Shown piece after piece: positions 54,247 to 54,838 of a stretch of 54,838 nucleotides of DNA. The notes beneath the pieces were generated by a model that had not been told where the DNA came from, did not search any database, and was given only the letters and a program-made list of their open reading frames with translations. The stretch lies in the NCBI GenBank assembly GCA_016713535.1, contig JADJOY010000063.1, forward strand, positions 1 to 54,838. The letters run 5' to 3'. The position numbers were made by a program, and so were the translations under genes. This DNA comes from JADJOY01 sp016713535 [NCBI: Deltaproteobacteria bacterium] (lineage in GTDB: Bacteria; JADJOY01). The first letter of the stretch is position 1; every line of letters begins with the position of its first letter.

Positions 54247-54838
54247 CCGGGTCGCTGCCACGCATGCTGGCGAGAGCGGCGCTGGTCACATCGCCTGGGG
54301 TTCGCGCCGCCGATCGGGTCGAGAATCGCGATCGCGAGCTGGAAGCGGATCGATGGGGTCGACGCGGTGACCGTCCGCGGAGCGCCGCTCAAGAAACGGC
54401 TACCGAGAGGGGGCGTGGTACAAACCGTGTCGGCATGGACCAGGAGGGTGGACCTGGTCGAGTTCGGCTGTCCCACCGATCGGAGGGCGGTCGGGTCGAC
54501 GAGTTTACTGGTTCGACGCGCGACGCATTCCTCCGATCGGCGGGCTGTCGCGCGTAGGGTTGAGCCGTGCCGCGCGCGAGGGCTCGTCCGCGGTCTCAAA
54601 CGTGCGGGCTTGCGCGTGCTCGTGGCCGTCGCAGGCGACGGTCTCGAATTGGAACGACCTCGTTCCGTGATTTGGTGGGCGCGTGAGGCTGTCGCGCGCT
54701 ACCACAGTCTGGCGCCAGCCGGACGCGCGTGGCCCGTGTTGATCGCGCTGCTCGTGACGGTCTGCGGCATTCGGCCTCTTGTCGTGGTCACCCATGGGTG
54801 GTGGGCGGCGGGCGCCGTCCCGAACACGTTCGACTACG
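54247..54838 (+). CDS. Possible 5' part of an unidentified gene, open at the right edge
   Basis: One plus-strand frame stays open from 54247 to the end of the window (197 codons). The part after about 54560 looks protein-like: RGLVRGLKRAGLRVLVAVAG, then WPVLIALLVTVCGIRPLVVV and THGWWAAGAVPNTFDY, with helix-strand periodicity like the start of a GT-B glycosyltransferase. The part before that is Arg-rich and unconvincing, so the true start may lie in another frame. No start codon could be chosen with confidence. The stretch 53954-54246 shows nothing recognisable. Confidence 0.25.

Noticed and set aside
54054-54599. 181-codon minus-strand open frame near the right edge
   Set aside because: Arg/Ser/Ala-rich, no hydrophobic core and no recognisable motif; it ends inside a region that could hold a plus-strand gene.
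1-54838. Search by eye for tRNA genes, rRNA, insertion sequences, integrase genes and attachment sites
   Set aside because: No cloverleaf with CCA-end or T-loop consensus outside coding regions, no transposase motif and no flanking inverted repeats were seen. Weak candidates could be missed without a covariance search.

Overview
The window is very GC-rich DNA from a Gram-negative bacterium. Envelope genes support this: an Omp85/BamA-like outer-membrane protein, a lipoprotein, a GT9 heptosyltransferase-like enzyme and type IV pilin-like proteins, one of them behind a sigma-54 promoter. No rRNA, tRNA, CRISPR array, transposase or phage gene is visible. The gene style (many membrane proteins, cobalamin-type radical SAM enzymes, YfhO proteins, TPR proteins) resembles uncultivated deltaproteobacterial or Myxococcota-like lineages, but the sequence alone does not fix the taxon.

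Layout. 0-3 kb: the 5' part of a minus-strand SGNH hydrolase, then mutL-miaA on the plus strand. 3-5 kb: a pilin-like gene and an outer-membrane beta-barrel gene. 5-9 kb (minus): a sugar epimerase-like SDR, ilvE, holA and holB. 9-15 kb: two membrane/beta-propeller proteins around a B12-radical SAM gene. 14.5-18.3 kb: a MEMO1-family gene, gltX and a zinc-ribbon/TPR protein. 18.3-21.3 kb: two divergent left-handed beta-helix paralogs separated by an AT-rich region with three 20-bp palindromes. 21-27 kb: a small membrane protein, an M6 protease, a GT2, ndk, a Big_2-type lipoprotein, nagB and aroC. 27-33.5 kb (minus): YfhO-1, a SEC-C/His-Asp-rich protein, a radical SAM/SPASM protein and a membrane protein. 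33.7-42 kb (plus): YfhO-2, a 2OG-Fe(II) oxygenase and a tight four-gene run of membrane/beta-propeller proteins. 42-45.5 kb (minus): YfhO-3 overlapping an SGNH hydrolase. 45.6-48.7 kb: two tandem B12-radical SAM genes. 48.8-53.1 kb: an IclR regulator, a GT9, thrC and a metB-type enzyme. 53.4-54 kb: sigma-54 promoter, second pilin and a strong terminator. The last 0.9 kb has no convincing complete gene.

Themes. Housekeeping (mutL, miaA, holA/B, ilvE, gltX, ndk, aroC, nagB, thrC, metB) is interleaved with a large set of envelope and surface genes. Several families occur in multiple copies within 55 kb: three YfhO proteins, four membrane/propeller units, three B12-radical SAM enzymes, two pilins, two beta-helix proteins and two SGNH hydrolases.

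Caution on sequence quality. At least eleven genes carry one to three single-base frameshifts, and those that could be resolved fall in short G or C runs. Protein similarity continues cleanly across each, so sequencing or assembly error is more likely than decay. The miaA gene is different: it also lacks about 95-105 internal codons.
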